The notes: generated by a model not told the origin, from the letters alone. A DNA stretch of 64,000 nt from Tigriopus japonicus (GCA_010645155.1 CM021322.1:1132705-1196704), one strand, 5' to 3'. Shown: positions 1 to 13,103, counted from the first letter of the stretch. Program-made: numbers and translations.

Positions 1-860
1 GAGCTCGAGCGCCCAGATCGATTTTCCGATTGTCCACCAAACTAATTTTGGTGGCAATGTGCTGTTATCTGCGGTGCACAAGGCTCCTATCTCTAGGTTG
101 ACAAAATAGCTCTTAAACCATCTCAAGGGGGACATTTTTGACTACATTCTTTTAATTGGTGATGGACGCAGAGGGCTATTAATGAAAAGCGAGATTTTCA
201 GTTTGATCGAATCCCAAAAAGCATTCCATATAGCGCATTGACGCAGATGTGATGAAACTTCAAATATTTGGCATATTGTGGCGCTTAAGATTAGCTCTGT
301 AATAATACGAGCATTGAAGATTTGCCCTGAGTCTCGAAAGAAACGGAACACCCAACTTAATCATCTATAGCCCGTAGAGGTAGAAATAGCAAATGCATCC
401 AAATTCAATATGAAAGCGACACCGATTTTTCCCGCAAAGGGTCATTTTTGAAAAGAAATCATTCGTGAGTCCGACTTTTTTCTCCCTTCCGAATTCTTTT
501 GGCTCCAATCGAAAAAAGGGCGATTACAGGGAATGAAACCAAATCAATCTTAAGAATTGTTATCTGATGCATCTTTTTGGGCTTTGTACTTTTTTGGGAG
601 AATATCCATTTCCGAGTTACGTACATAGTTTGTTGTTTTGTTTCTTCCGAAACACCCGGAGGATAAAGATTAACATTTTACGAAAGACTAAAAACAATCC
701 TCAAGCTGGAAATTGCTGCCAGTTTCGATCAACTTTGCTAATAAGTCAGATACATCACTTATTTTTAATACTTTTTTCTGTATACACTTTTCCTTCTCTG
801 ATTTAAATGGGCAAGCTCATTCAGGAATTGAGTCTCTAAATCATCCCCACCAAATGCGTG
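1..860. other. Intergenic, nothing recognised
   Basis: Open frames here are short, overlap on both strands and resemble no family I know. No repeat structure, tRNA or splice-bounded exon stands out. Confidence 0.5.
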
Positions 861-863
861 TGT

Positions 864-2343
864 CTACGACAGACCGCAGGTTTCAAAAAGGCCCCAAGTC
901 TTGCTTAACAAACAAGTGCCAACTTCAATTACGCAAATGTAGAAATGGTCAATTTGCAGGACATTGGCAAGTTGAACTCCGTCGCTTTGCATCCATGAAT
1001 GAGTTGGGTATTTTGGCATTCTATTCAAAAGTGTCCACAACTGAAAGCTTTGTAGGAATAGCATCCATTCTTGTAAGCTTCTGGGCATTCGTGTGGATTA
1101 ACTAAGACAGAATTGACCGTGACCATCTCTTTAGCTCGTATGCATTTGTTTGCGAAAGAAATGGATTTGGTTCAAGATCAAATGCGCTTAATTGGTTTGG
1201 AGTTTCAATGATTAAACTTGGACATTAATTCCTGGTGGAAGATCATGTCGGCTCATGAACTGGATTGCCATCCTTTCTCGGAAAGTTTGCCCGCAGTCGA
1301 CGTACGTAGTGCACTCAACAAGTTCAAGATCCTGCAACATAACCACCTCCAGCTAAGGAAGTCGAGGTGCCCAAAAGTAGCCCAACCATAAAACATTCCG
1401 TCTTTTGAAAGAATAATTGTCCATAAAATGTGTGTTAATTGGGGTATGTCCATAATGTTGTAATTTCGAGAATGTTACTTATCAAAGTAGGTTTCGAGTG
1501 CAACTTTGGAAATAAGTGGCAAACAAAACCACTCCGTTGTCGAGGATTGGCCTCTTGAAAGATCCATGACATGAATGCCTTAATCAAAATATCCACCACA
1601 AAACATCGTGAGTACTTGGTCGAGATTCCATTCAATAAACCCGACGGTTGTATATCATCCTCTGTTCCGCATCTGCATTGTTGTGCTATGTACGAACAAG
1701 CGAGTACTACACAATGTACCACATACGACAACACTCTCAAACTCCAAATGGTTCTTCAATGTGTTCTTTCTCTCCCCAAATTAAGAGTGATTTGAACGCC
1801 CGTCGAAGAGCTCCTCTTGAGAGTTTGTCAGTGGAATTCCCGCTTCATAATGGAGCTCAAGCCAACAATGAATGGATTCAGTTGGTCCCATTATTTGCTC
1901 GGCACAAGCCAACAATTGTGCAAGTCGGTCGATGTTCTACATTTAAAACAAAATCGCCTGGAATGGATAAATCTGCGAACATTGATCACATTGGTCATTG
2001 ATTGTGGACAGATGCAAGGTTCCGACACTGAAATAAAGGATTGCTTGGTGCTCGTCGCTCGTGAAAAGCTCAAATTTATCATCGTAATGACCTTCAATAT
2101 TTTTGCAGCAATCAGACATTCCCGGAGAGTGGAGAAGAAGCTTGTCGTCGAAAATTGCCAATAGTTTAGCACCAAATGCGCTGTCGTCTCGCAGAAAATG
2201 GACAACTTCCACCTCCATTTTCCTCGCAATGACACTCGACGTGTGTGATTTGCCAAAAAAAAATACGAAGACAGGGATACAATTTTGCTCAACTTCAAAT
2301 GCGAACGTTTTGCCACGCTGACCAAACCACAAAATGTCTTCAA
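864..2343 (-). pseudogene. Possible degraded coding region, unassigned
   Basis: Several minus-strand frames follow each other (about 2343-1891, 1740-1435, 1453-1253, 1088-864) with protein-like composition, but they are broken by stops and frame changes. The stretch near 2332-1943 is the most protein-like, with an acidic/hydrophobic mix and spaced cysteines. I recognise no domain and see no consistent splice sites. It could be a decayed gene or transposon ORF, or chance. The evidence is composition only. Confidence 0.18.
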
Positions 2344-2349
2344 TTACTC

Positions 2350-5300
2350 CGTCAGTTATGGCTCAAGTGCGAAAATCAGATCTGCTTTCATTCAATCTTT
2401 CATTCAGAAAATGATCTAAATGAATGTGGCTGAATCTTTCAAGGTTTTGTCAGATTTACCAGGATCCAAATCGACACACTAATACACAAACCGTGACATC
2501 TTTTTTTGTTCTCGTTGATGACTCTGATTTTGAAGATGATGATCTCGTTAGTTTTTGAGGATGAAAAATCGATTCTGAAAGTGATGAAATACAACTTCAA
2601 CGTTGGTTCATTCGTAATGCATAATGGCTTTGGTGCTCGAAATGAAGAATCGTGCTAACCCAAAGAATTCCAGCCCTCCAAATCCTAAATGAACTGTTGG
2701 CTGTGTGTGCGTGTGTAGAAGAATAAAATCGAGTATTGCACGAAACACACACGGTTGTTCGAACAGCCCGTTCGAGTCGTTGCCGACATTGATGACGATG
2801 ATGATGTGATGCACACTACTGATAAAGAGATGCTATATTTTGGGTGCATTCTCAAGCATGATGATCTCCTTCTTCTCCATCTTCGGCAAAGCCAATGCAA
2901 TGTAGAAGCTCTTTGTCTTTCGGTCTTAAAAACTTTATGGATTTTGCTCAACCTCTGTCTCTCTCTCTCTTTGGGTTCAAAGTTCCAAACGGAGGCTGGC
3001 CAAGATTAAAGAAATGGCTTGTTGCGTTGTTGTTTTTGCTGGTGATAAAAGTAATAATAATGATTGAACAATTGAAAGGTAATAAATATTCGGATCCGTT
3101 AGGGTACTGGTGCGAATCTCCACCAAATATTCATTAGTAATGTTGGCAGTCCTTTCGTTGGTTTATTCGTTCGTTCGTTTCGAGTCGAGTCGACAGTTAT
3201 CCACTTGTCTCTTTGTCAACCTGTCAGGTTCCAGAAGAACAAAAGGAAACGATTTCTGATCCAATTCACCCTTCTTCTGTGTCCTTCCTAGGTCTTGGGA
3301 GCAAGTATGAGAGTGCGTACTTCCATTGAAAATTTGGAGTTGGGATTTTTTTCCGCTCTGAAATTGAAAGAGGGGCGATTCCTGGATGAATCAGCGATCT
3401 CCGTCCCAGAAGGACTCCAGCTTGACTTGTCAGTCAGCCTTAACTCGCATACACACACTACATTCCCTCACTTACTAACCCCACTAAAGTTGGCAAGTCT
3501 CCTCGACTTGCCTCTGCTACTGCTGCTGTTGGTTTTGCTGTTGCTCCAACCACTTTCAGCTGGGTTGTTCTCCATTCACGTCCTCGATGACTACCCGGCT
3601 ACATGACATGCAGGAGCAAGAAACATGACTAGATGATCATTTGCAACCCCAAGGACAGTTTTAAAGATCCGTTGCTTCGACAAGCCTTCTTATGCGAAGT
3701 GATTCTGAGGTCCAATCAGGGACTTCTCACTCCCACGAATGGAACACCGAGTTCAAGGGAGAGTTTTAGGAGGGTGAAGACAATTCATGTCCAGGAAGTG
3801 CAGTAGTCCTGGTTAGATTTATGCTCCAAAGTAGGAGACTCATCAGTCAATCTCTTGAGCGAGTGCTTTGGGCCTATTTTAGTCGGTGGCATATCAAGTC
3901 TGCCAACTATTGGGCCTAAAATGGTCATTTTTTTCCCTTAAAAATTCAAACCAAAGTTGCAGAGCCTGATGATGTGCTTCAAATCTGAGGATAGTTTAAT
4001 GCGATTTCCTGTTAATAATTTGAAAGAGTGCTTTCTGAAAGTCGTCATAAATGGCTGACAGAGTTCATCGTCTTATTCCCATAGTTTTCTAAGAAGTGAG
4101 ACTGGAATCACTTCTTTTGAAATTGGTCGAAATTGATCAGTAATCACTAATCAGAAAGGATGCATTTCAGATGAATACTCTTCTCATTTCGCGTCAAATG
4201 GACCGAAGCCCTTGGATAAAAGTTCAATCTTAGAGGCTGAGAATAGTTACACGGGTAAGAAGTCTACTCTTGACACTTAATAAGCCATATCTATGAGACA
4301 TTTGAATTGCTCTGAAACCTTTGAGAAGCGGACCCGCCCTCGCTAATAATTCATCTCCAAGGCAGGAATTCATCCATTCCAGGCAGGAAAGGCCCCTCCT
4401 CCTCATTCTGTTTCTTCTTCTTCTCTACATTCCCCGTGAGATACAGTTGTTCATGCCACAATTTCCAGTGTATAAACCGGCCAGGATATCATTCGAAGGG
4501 AAACCAACCTTTCGCAAACGGTAAACTTGAAACGGAAATCTCTGCATTGAAATGAAGTATGGCTCGGGAGCATGTACTTGTCCTGGCTGGATGTGGATGA
4601 AAAATAAAAAATTTGCATGATAACGAACCGGGAGTAATACGACAATCCTGATAGGCTCTAAACACTCGAGTGTCATGCTATTTAATACGACGAAGCCGAC
4701 AGAAAAGAGGAAGAAAAAAACCAGGATGGGGCGTGACCTTAATAGTTGGTCGTTGGCCTTCGTGATTCACCTCATCGTCACTGACTTATTAAGACATTAA
4801 TGTGTCCTTCTAACTATTCAGTATCATCATCTTTCTTGTTAACAGCTCATGAATCGATCAAATAGGCTCTCGAGTGATGCCTTTTGGTCCTAAGACAGTA
4901 TTCTTTATCGTGGGACTCGTTTCAGAAAAGGAGTATTTCTAGCTTTGGTTGATGTGAGTTGGTCGGTCGGTCTAGCAAATGCACATTCATTGTACACATG
5001 TACTGGAAGTGAATAGTGGAATTCGTCTCCCCTTTCATCTTCCTTTTTCTGGAGTGCATTTCTCTCAATGGCTTCAAAATGACGTACATCCCTACTTCCA
5101 ATAGCAGTCAGAGGATCTCTGAATCTCGGGCTTGTTCCTCAATTATGGATGCCCAACAAGAAGGCCGCTCGTTCCCAATAGAATTGTTCAGTTCTAAAGG
5201 AAGAGTGCCTGCCAGAGGTTCAGGCCTCCATCATGGGCAAAACGCCTCATCTCAATGGCCAAGATCCTGCCTCCCTTGAACAATGAGCATCATGTTGTTC

Positions 5301-5945
5301 AATGTTCGTGTTCGAAAGAGAAGGCTCTTACTTTTTTTTGCCTTTTGAATGGAGTGTTGATCCCTGTAATCTGTGTGCATCACGGAGAATGTTTCTTGTC
5401 ACAAAGCACTAAGATCGACAATCACGAATTCAAGATTGGATGATTATGAAATGGTGCAAGAAGGATAGGGAGCAATCGAGTGAGTAAGCGAGCAAACGAA
5501 CGAACGAGCGGAGGAATGCATCACGCTCTTGGAGGTAATAGTGACAATATTAACAAAAGTAGTAATGATAATGATACGACTCTTTCCTACCACTGACTGA
5601 CAGTTGTGCGAGTTGTCGAAAACTTTTTGCTCGTTCGGCTGCAAACCGCGTGGAAAATGACGAAAATGAGCCATTCGTGGACGTATGTACTTATCCCTTT
5701 GAATTGGCTTATTAGATCCGTTGACAGTTGGTCCTGTTTCCTGAACTGGATCTGTCATCTTACAGAGAGAATCCTCTTTTCCATTAGCTAACGCCATCTA
5801 GCTTGGAAAATTATCAATTCTGTGAATGGCGTGGAATTCGCATAATACTTGTATGTCCATAGGTCGTCTTGCTTGCGTGCGTGTATGCTCTTGGTGTTCT
5901 CCTTCATTGAAAATTCCATTGTTTGTAGTGAATATGCGTTTGGTT
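2350..5945. other. Intergenic, short simple repeats only
   Basis: I recognise no gene. There is a CT microsatellite near 2958-2978 and a Leu-rich frame at 3295-3606 that looks like CTG/CTT-rich DNA rather than a protein. The frames at 4321-5797 are mutual shadows without splice support. Confidence 0.45.
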
Positions 5946-5949
5946 AGTC

Positions 5950-5978
5950 GGTTGGTTGGTTGGTTGGTTGGTTGGTTG
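5950..5978. repeat. (GGTT)n microsatellite
   Basis: About seven tandem GGTT units, read directly. The overlapping short frames with alternating Val/Gly/Trp/Leu are products of this repeat. A short GA run lies downstream near 6217-6234. Confidence 0.9.
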
Positions 5979-6730
5979 TGTTTGTGCATGTGTGTTACGT
6001 TGGTTGCTTGGTGCAGATGTCAGGATATCTACCGAGTGTAGTTAGTCAGTCAGTAAGTACTCGAGTACGTTCGTGGTTTCATTCCTACCGGTCTGGATTC
6101 TTTTCAAAGATTTGTCAGACAAGGAAAAAAATCTGCGGTTTTAGCCACAGTTTCCGAACTGACAACATCCATTATTGGTTTGATGGATGGATCGTGTTGT
6201 ACGAAATTATGGGAAGACAGAGAGAGAGAGAGACAGACGAAGATCGTTACGGTACCAATTCTAAAGGGTCCTCAAACCGAAGATGATAATCGATAAGCGT
6301 TTATAATTATCCTGCATATGATCTCGATGCACTCACCGTCTCAAAGTTACTCATTTAGGCTGTTGTTGTCAACATTGTGTGTACACAAGGGGATGTCTAA
6401 ATGGTCTGATCCCAGAGGTCGAGACAGTTATCCCGGCGTATTTTTCCGTCTATTTTGAACGTAAAGAATGGTTTAAAAGGACCCATGTATAGCCCAGTTT
6501 TAAATGCCCATAAGTTCAACCAAACTTGTATGTACAAACGATTTCAAGATACATGGAAAGAAATAGGTAATTCTTTGTGCAAAAATTAGGGCTTGGTTGA
6601 ATTTACTTTTAGTCATTACGAGGCTCGTTATCGGAAAAGAAATGAAACATCAACACCGATCTTTTTGTCCTTAATCTCTTTTTTTCTTTTTGTGCATTTA
6701 ATCTTTTTATGACATCGGAACAGTAAGGGT

Positions 6731-7110
6731 CTATGGTGTTTCGAATGACTTTTTAGGTTTGGATCGAAATACCCAAAGACATCTTGGCAATTTTTGGACC
6801 CAAAATTCAATAGAGAGCAACTTTTATTATATTACATAAGATCAGGTACAGGGAAAAAGTTTCATACCTAAAAGCCTTTTAAAACTAACATTTTTTGATA
6901 ATATATTTTCTCTATATCTAGAGATCATTTAGATACCTGTTGAATTCAAAAGTAAAGAAAATACATTCATCATCAGTTGAGTTATTTGGGTTTGAATGGT
7001 CCATTTTTGACCGCAAAAAGCCGAAAAACGCTTCAGTTATATCAAAAAACAAAGTCCCAAAGATTTCATATATGATTTTCAATGTCATATTTGTCAAAAA
7101 GGAATTTTAA
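6731..7110 (+). mobile_element. Truncated foldback DNA-transposon copy (same family as 48.05 kb)
   Basis: The stretch from about 6735 matches the left end and interior of the element at 48053-49013. Shared words include ATACCCAAAGACATC, TTTTTGGACCCA, CATACCTAAAA and GAGTTATTTG, in the same order and spacing. The first bases are TATGGTGTTTCG where the better copy has CACGGTGTTCCG, so the terminus has decayed. I could not find a matching right terminus near the expected place (about 7.6-7.7 kb), so this copy appears 3'-truncated. It contains no coding capacity. Confidence 0.6.
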
Positions 7111-8150
7111 GTCCGCAAGCTAAGGCAGCTTGACACTAGGCAAGAGCGACTTAAATTTAAGAACCATTAGTTAAAAAGAGTTTTGACTTCAAGTAAGGCT
7201 TCTCAAGTAATTTTAAGGCCACTTTTGTTTTGTTTATTATTACCTCTGTTACGGTTTTAAGAATGTAAAGTGTGGAAAATATGCCAATTTACATCATTTA
7301 TGACTTTGGCTAATGGCTGAATTCAATGTCATTTTGGAAATAACAACAGGATTTCATACTTCAATACTCCTGTCACAGGTTTTAGCTTTGTCTTAAGTCC
7401 AAATATTGAAATGAAGCCGGACCATACAAGTTTAAAGGCACCAAATGCTTATTTCGAAAAACCTATCGATAACCGCACTTACATACAAAGATATAGGCAA
7501 AACAATAGCGTACTTTGTAATGACCAGTAAGTTAGTTCATGCGTAAACAAATTCTAATTTAAAAACAAATCTATTTCCACGATATTAATTACTCCCACTT
7601 TAATAGCTCATTCGTGAAAAAATGAATAGCAAGAAATTTGAGCTTGTTTTCATCTAAGAGACTCAATCATTAAGTTTTGTTGTAATTGCTTGCTTAAGTC
7701 AGTAACGTGAAGAATATTTGTTTAATCTTATCTTTCATGGAATGAGCGAAACAGCTTCGGTTCTTCCTAATACCACGATTTGGATTGATTTAAGTTAGCA
7801 AAGTCTACAAATGCAATAATCTAATGTACATCACTATCACGATTAAGGTCTTTGCAATTGAGTCCAAATTCAATTTCTTTTGTCAGCAGAACAACACTCA
7901 GGAAGCGTGAGGAATGTTGACATTGACATATTTTGATGTGCCGTCATATTTGAACTTGGCAAACACAACACAAAATTAATACGGCATAATTCTACAACAT
8001 TGTACAATGAAAAAAAGGACGAAGAAAATCATGAGGCCTCGGAAATGAAAAGCCTCGGAATGAGAGACTAAATGCCCCCAAAAAACTAGTACCTTTCTAG
8101 GTAACTGAAATCGTAAAAAGGTGGCAGAAAGTGTGCGAATAAAAAAGGTT
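7111..8150. other. AT-rich intergenic DNA
   Basis: No long frame, tRNA-like unit or tandem repeat. The sequence is AT-rich and may include further decayed transposon sequence, but I cannot show that. Confidence 0.4.
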
Positions 8151-8162
8151 TGAAAAAAAGGT

Positions 8163-8412
8163 ATTGCTGATAATACCTAATTTTTTAGGTATTTTTTCAT
8201 CTTTCGAAGGTGAGCAATGAATTGCTTCATTTCTCGGGGAGTGAGCCGAGCATCCGGGTAATACTGATCATTCGCAATGGCGGCAATGATGCTGATCACT
8301 AAAGAGATGCCTGCAATCTCTTTGATCTCTTTCAATCTTTTTTTTCTCTTTCAATCTCTTTGATAATACCTAATATTGCTGATAATACCTAAAAAAGGTA
8401 TTGCTGATAATC
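8163..8412. repeat. Repeated palindromic unit flanking a short coding-like segment
   Basis: The word ATTGCTGATAATACCTAA occurs near 8163-8181 and again near 8374-8392, and a third partial copy begins near 8401. Each unit is itself palindromic (GGTATT, six-base loop, AATACC). Between the direct copies lies a minus-strand coding-like segment plus a run of CTCTTTCAAT repeats. The arrangement looks like a small duplication or insertion with terminal repeats. No transposon family is recognised. Confidence 0.55.
8177..8310 (-). CDS. Orphan C-terminal coding segment, unassigned
   Basis: On the minus strand an open segment of about 44 codons ends at TAG (8179-8177). Its peptide runs from a hydrophobic start (LVISIIAAIAN) through DQYYPDARLTPREMKQFIAH to a basic end (LRKMKKYLKN). 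The composition is clearly protein-like and includes a Leu-Thr-Pro-Arg-Glu helix-cap motif. An AG (TTGCAG) just upstream could be a splice acceptor, although the tract before it is purine-rich. I do not recognise the family. It may be the last exon of a gene, a retro-inserted fragment, or part of a repeat, since palindromic repeats flank it. Confidence 0.35.
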
Positions 8413-8415
8413 AAT

Positions 8416-10000
8416 AAAATTTTCGTATAAGTTATATTTTTTGCCCGTGTCTTAACGCAAATATTGCTTCGTAAAGCTTCAACAAAAAATGACATTCTTG
8501 TGCTCTCTTGGGCAAGAAACGGTATGACTTATTATTTTCAAACAAGTTTCAAAAAAGTTGAAGCATTTATTTCCTGTGAATCTCTTCTTCTCTATCCGAC
8601 AAAATTTGAATATTCTCTTTGTCTAACAAATTGTTTGTTACAATTGCACAATCCTACAATGATAATTCAACGAAGTCGAACAAAAACAAATACTTATTGG
8701 CTCAAATGCTCCTTGTGCGTCGAATCATGGCTTGCTTGGGCCTGCGATTCAAAGAAATCAGAGTTTAAAAAGCCTCTGAGACAACTTTGCTTTCCATATT
8801 CTTTCCAATTCATCATTTGACCCCACGCGTGGATTTTAAGTTCTGCACGAATGGTGATGATATATATTCTCTTATCCGTCTGACATTGTCAACCAACCCC
8901 TACCGGTTTTAGCTCAGACCTCTTTAGTCGATACTAGGTCACATGCTATGGCACCCAAAAGAAATTGCCCGAGTACACAAAAATCAAGTCAAATTAATGG
9001 TCATAGAGTGTTCTGTCAGTGCATCAACAAACTTTGACACGTCGCTGTTGTGCTGTGAGTGTTCTCGAGTATTGCCAAAAACAAGTCGGGGCCGTATTTT
9101 GACTTTTGATTATACATAAATTAAGTCACATTAACGGCCATTGAGTATAAACTTGCCCCAACTGCCGCGTTTCAAAGACAGCAGCTGGGTTGAGTGTATA
9201 CTCAAGTCCCGTTAATCTGACTTGATTTTGGTATGCTCTGAATAAAATCTTAACATGCGACCCTGACTTGACGTACTCGAGGTATTTGAACAAATGTTGC
9301 TAACATTCGACTTACGATTGGTTCCTGTCTTAATATTGGCTTTACCGGCACATCACCAATTCAATCTGATTTTATTTCATCAGGATGCACAAACACAGTA
9401 TTTACTAGGATCGAGCAATTGCATTTTTTTCGATAATTGAAAAGATCTTATTACAATGTAACATAGGATCAGACTAAACGAATCCGCTTAGAAGTTCTTA
9501 AAAGACTAGTCGAATAACAGACGAACATGGTTTTTTACGAGTGCTGTTGGGCATGAACTAAAATCATGGGTGAGTTGTAAATGGTTTTCGTTCTGAAGAA
9601 ATCAACCAAGACAAAGAGACAAAAGGAACTACAAAAAATATCTTACTTTTTAACCGTCTATCCATCAATGATTAGGCAAAAAAATCTTAATTGTGTCATG
9701 GTATTTTGAGGATTATAAGCCTGGTTATAATTGTTGTTCAATAGCCCGCGGACAAAGAAACCCTGAACTTATAATAACCACGTACGCTACAACTATCCTC
9801 CTTCATCCGACTCGTCAAGTACCTACATACAACTATCGTATGTACTACATTTACGCTCTTTTGTGTGGATCACTGGCTTCCACAAAGATCAACAGAGTTA
9901 CTCATTTGTAACTCGAGCTTTGATTGACTAGATCCCAATTTCCAAGCTCATTGGTAGAGAATTGCGCAAAGAGGCGAGAAGGGAAACAAGGGTGACATAT
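8416..10000. other. Intergenic, nothing recognised
   Basis: The frame at 8464-8820 begins without ATG and has no domain resemblance; that at 9693-9911 likewise. I see no splice-bounded exon or RNA gene. Confidence 0.4.
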
Positions 10001-10180
10001 CGAGATCACCATTGCTGGAATGGGAAGTTAGTTCCCTCTCGTGTTGTTCCAGTCCTTTCAGAAATGTCAATGCTCACGTACTCTGTTTGACTACACGTCA
10101 CGACACGGTTATGTGTTTTAGTACAAAACAAGCCTGTTAAAGCTAAAACTGTTAGTAAATTGCATTCACTCTTCATCCAC

Positions 10181-10503
10181 CTACTTTGTTGCTGAGACCA
10201 TTCGTCAATGGTGATGAGGTCAGCGATCGAAGAGGAGGAAGAGGAAGAAATCGTAGTAGTTAGAGTGGTACTACTACTATTCGGAACAATCGGTTTCAAC
10301 GTGGTCAACTCCGGTAGAGTCCCAATCATACCGGGATTGGTCGTTGATGTAAAATCGCGGACTGGATCACCCGCGGTAGTGGAGGCAAAACAACTCGCGA
10401 TGAATGCAGCAGCTGTCATATTGCTGGCATTGGCCGTACAACCGGGTTCCGAACCGGAGACCACCAATTGCAAGGGAAGCTTATTGATTCCAGTGCTACT
10501 CAT
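10181..10503 (-). CDS. Candidate first coding exon, Ser/Thr-rich, unassigned
   Basis: An ATG at 10503 opens about 107 codons rich in Ser, Thr, Ala and Asn, with a poly-Ser run encoded near 10218-10250. The coding stretch is followed by plausible donors at 10185/10184 (AAA|gtaggt) or 10181/10180 (GTAG|gtggat). That arrangement resembles a low-complexity N-terminal exon with the rest of the gene at lower coordinates or outside the window. No domain is recognised. The opposite strand is also open here and shows an acidic run from the same repeat, so coding strand and reality are both uncertain. Confidence 0.3.
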
Positions 10504-10950
10504 GATTGAGTTGACAATGTGATTCCTCGTATCGTGTCTTTAGTTTTGGAGGTTCACGCCTTACTTGAAGATAATGGTCCACTCACCCAATTGGTTTGAA
10601 ACCTCTTTTTCGCTGGATTCTCAGAACCATTTTTTCTGGCAAAAAAAAAATCGTGTGTGTGTTTTGGCTAAGAATGAATGACAGGAATCATGTAACGCCA
10701 AAAAGCAGCACTTCTCCCATCTCCAAGGGAACTCAGAGACGTTGTCGTAGTTGAAATGCACACATACGTACAAATACACTCATATCCAGTGGGTCTTTCT
10801 CACTATTTCTTCCTCACCATAGGCACAGTCACGGAATTGTGTGAAGTCACTTAAGGGAATGCAATATGTTTCCTGCAAGAGATTAGAAAAAAGGAGAGAG
10901 ACCAATTATTGTATTGTCAAGACCTGGGATAGTCAAATCTTCTAAAATAC

Positions 10951-11010
10951 AGCTCAGCACCGTGGGAAACTTGATCGGGTGGGAGACCTCCCGTGATGCT
11001 AATAATGGCA
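10951..11010 (+). other. Possible 5S rRNA-like remnant
   Basis: The stretch around 10964-11000 reads CAGCACCG...ACTTGATCGGG...TGGGAGACC...GATGCT...ATGGC. This recalls, with gaps, the 3' half of eukaryotic 5S rRNA (ACTTGGATGGGAGACCGCC...GGTGCT). The 5' half is missing and there is no poly-T stop. At best it is a decayed fragment or 5S-derived SINE head; chance similarity is possible. Confidence 0.22.
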
Positions 11011-12985
11011 ATATTTATTGAAAATTGCCCCCCGAGAGCAAAATGGACTTGCTCCTGTTTTTCTGCGCAATCAACTACGGATTTGGGATAATTGTATGGA
11101 GAAAGCTTGATTGGGCCGACAAGCTCCAGAAAAATGGCGTGAAGCGATAACGCGACTATTTTCCCACAAATTCTTGGAGTGATCTTGCAAAATTCCTTTT
11201 CAATTTCACGGTTCTATTTTTTGATGATTTGCATCACGTCAATGGCAAAAAAGTTTCATTTGCTATTTTACAATCCAATAAAGGTTGCCTTAAGTGCGCC
11301 ATTTTTATTTTTATAGGCCTCATGCCATGTTTAGAATCAGAGTATCGTACGCACTACGTTCAAGATGCCTTCCTTTATGACCAAACCTGGGAAGAGCCGT
11401 GGCAAAATAATCAGTTACTACGTAGCCCCTTCATTGGGCCAGTTTGTGAGAAATTGAGATCAATGCACATGTACAGGGTGTTCATTTCAAATGGCCGTGA
11501 GGCATGGGGACCTTCTGCAGACACAAAGTGCATTTGAGGCGTCTTCGTCATTGATTGTTAAATAAGCCTTAGATTCTAAAGAGGAAAAAGTTAAATTCAA
11601 TTTGAACATTATAGTCAACCACCAAATTTATCTTAATCACCTAAGATTTGTTGGGTGGTCCAGTTTTCTCACCATTAGAGTTGTAATCTCAATCAGAATT
11701 ATGAAAAACAAATGATAAAGGCTCAGTCTAAAAGATGATTTTTTTTTCAAACGTAATTGCCAAAATTTTGCAAAATTTCATTACTCTAGGCTTTGCGGGC
11801 AGATTTCAGTTTTTCACAACATTTCTCGCGGATTGTCTTTAGCATTTTCCCCAGCAACGATATTTTCCCATTAGAAGCTTTAAAGAATGAAGAGGCCATT
11901 TTTTTCCAACTAACATGTGTGAAAAGGTTGAGAGATAAGTTTACATTTTTTCCGCAAGTAATCGAAAACCCCTTTACAGGGTTTGTAACCGCCCTCAAGC
12001 TTTTGATTTGTTTCGGGTTCTGATAGGGCTGTCAGTTTTGACAAATACGCAGTCTTTACATGGTTCATGTCCGAATGATCTAGTGGGAATGATTATCTCG
12101 AGTCCATTCCTTCCATCTCGTGAATATGTCTGTATGTAATTGCGTTCAACTCGCCTCTCAGAACATTACGTCGGTTCAAATGTTCTGAAGGGGCTCGTCC
12201 CAACCATTCACCATTGAGGCGATAGGGTTACCAAAGACTTGCTCCAAAATACAGGGTGGACTGGGAGTAATACATAACTTGAATCAGGCAAACATGTGTT
12301 CGTGGCGAACAATGCTCAGGCCTGCTATTGAATCACCCTGTTATTGGGGATTTGCATGTGGACTCGGTTACGACGAGTCAATTGCTCTTAAAAATTGGTC
12401 AGAACTCAAGGCTGATTCGCAATTTTGAGTCCAAGCCGTCCTTGCCAATCTCGACCCAATCCACATATCAATTATTCAATCTTTTTTCCCCAACGGTCTC
12501 TCACCAGAACATTACATATGATGTGAACCACTTGTCATGAACATGAGCAATATGAATGCGGAGAATCCCTGGTACCAAACCATTATGTTCCCGTTGGTTG
12601 TTGGTCTGACGCTTTGTTCTAGCTTTCCAAGAGGCAAGCTCAGTCAATGTAGCCAATGTTCAGACTTCAACAATATGTTTTTGCAGCCATAAAGCAATTT
12701 CTTCAGCTTTGGCCCGCCATCCTTGGCCATGGCAGGAAACGCGTGGCTGGTTTGCGTTCTGGGCGCAGAAAATCCAATTGAATTCATGCAAGATGAAACC
12801 TCCGAGTTTTTGTCTGTCGTGTGAGTGTCCGAGGCATAAAAGCCTTCGGGACATTCAAATGGGCCCTGCTTGCCTCGGAAGGATTGGCAATATAGGAAAC
12901 TGAGAATTACCCGTCGTATTGAGCCATCATTGTCAGAATTATGGCACGATTCTCTATCAGACAGAATGAAAACCATTTGAGATAA
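11011..12985. other. Intergenic, transposon-end-like words
   Basis: TACAGGGTG words occur near 11473 and 12250, with CACCCTGT near 12334. These resemble the ends of the mariner-type MITE at 51.8 kb, but no pair makes a clean element. Minus-strand frames near 12976-12644 are protein-like in part (CPEGFYASD) but lack splice support. Confidence 0.3.
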
Positions 12986-13103
12986 TCATTTCGTACTTCT
13001 TTTCTCGAGTTTTTTTCCCATTTTGTGTCCTTCATCATCGTCATCGATCGACTTGCGCTTTCTCCAAGCTGGCTGAATTGATTTTGATTTTTCTACAATC
13101 CCA
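12986..13103 (-). CDS. Candidate terminal exon, basic C terminus, unassigned
   Basis: After a TTGTAG acceptor-like site near 13104, about 36 codons read on the minus strand to a TGA near 12986. The peptide contains two basic clusters separated by an acidic run (WRKRKSIDDDDEGHK, then KKLEKR), the look of a nuclear protein tail with a bipartite NLS. The upstream exons cannot be identified and the pyrimidine tract is weak. It may be chance. Confidence 0.22.

Noticed and set aside
11473..12345. Mariner-type ends TACAGGGTG / CACCCTGT
   Set aside because: The words fit transposon ends, but no pair gives matching inverted repeats with TA borders at a sensible distance. They are left as possible fragments.
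12644..12976. Cysteine-containing frame with CPEGFYASD, resembling a chitin-binding start
   Set aside because: Only one block fits, the remaining cysteines are absent, and two other frames are also open here. No splice support.
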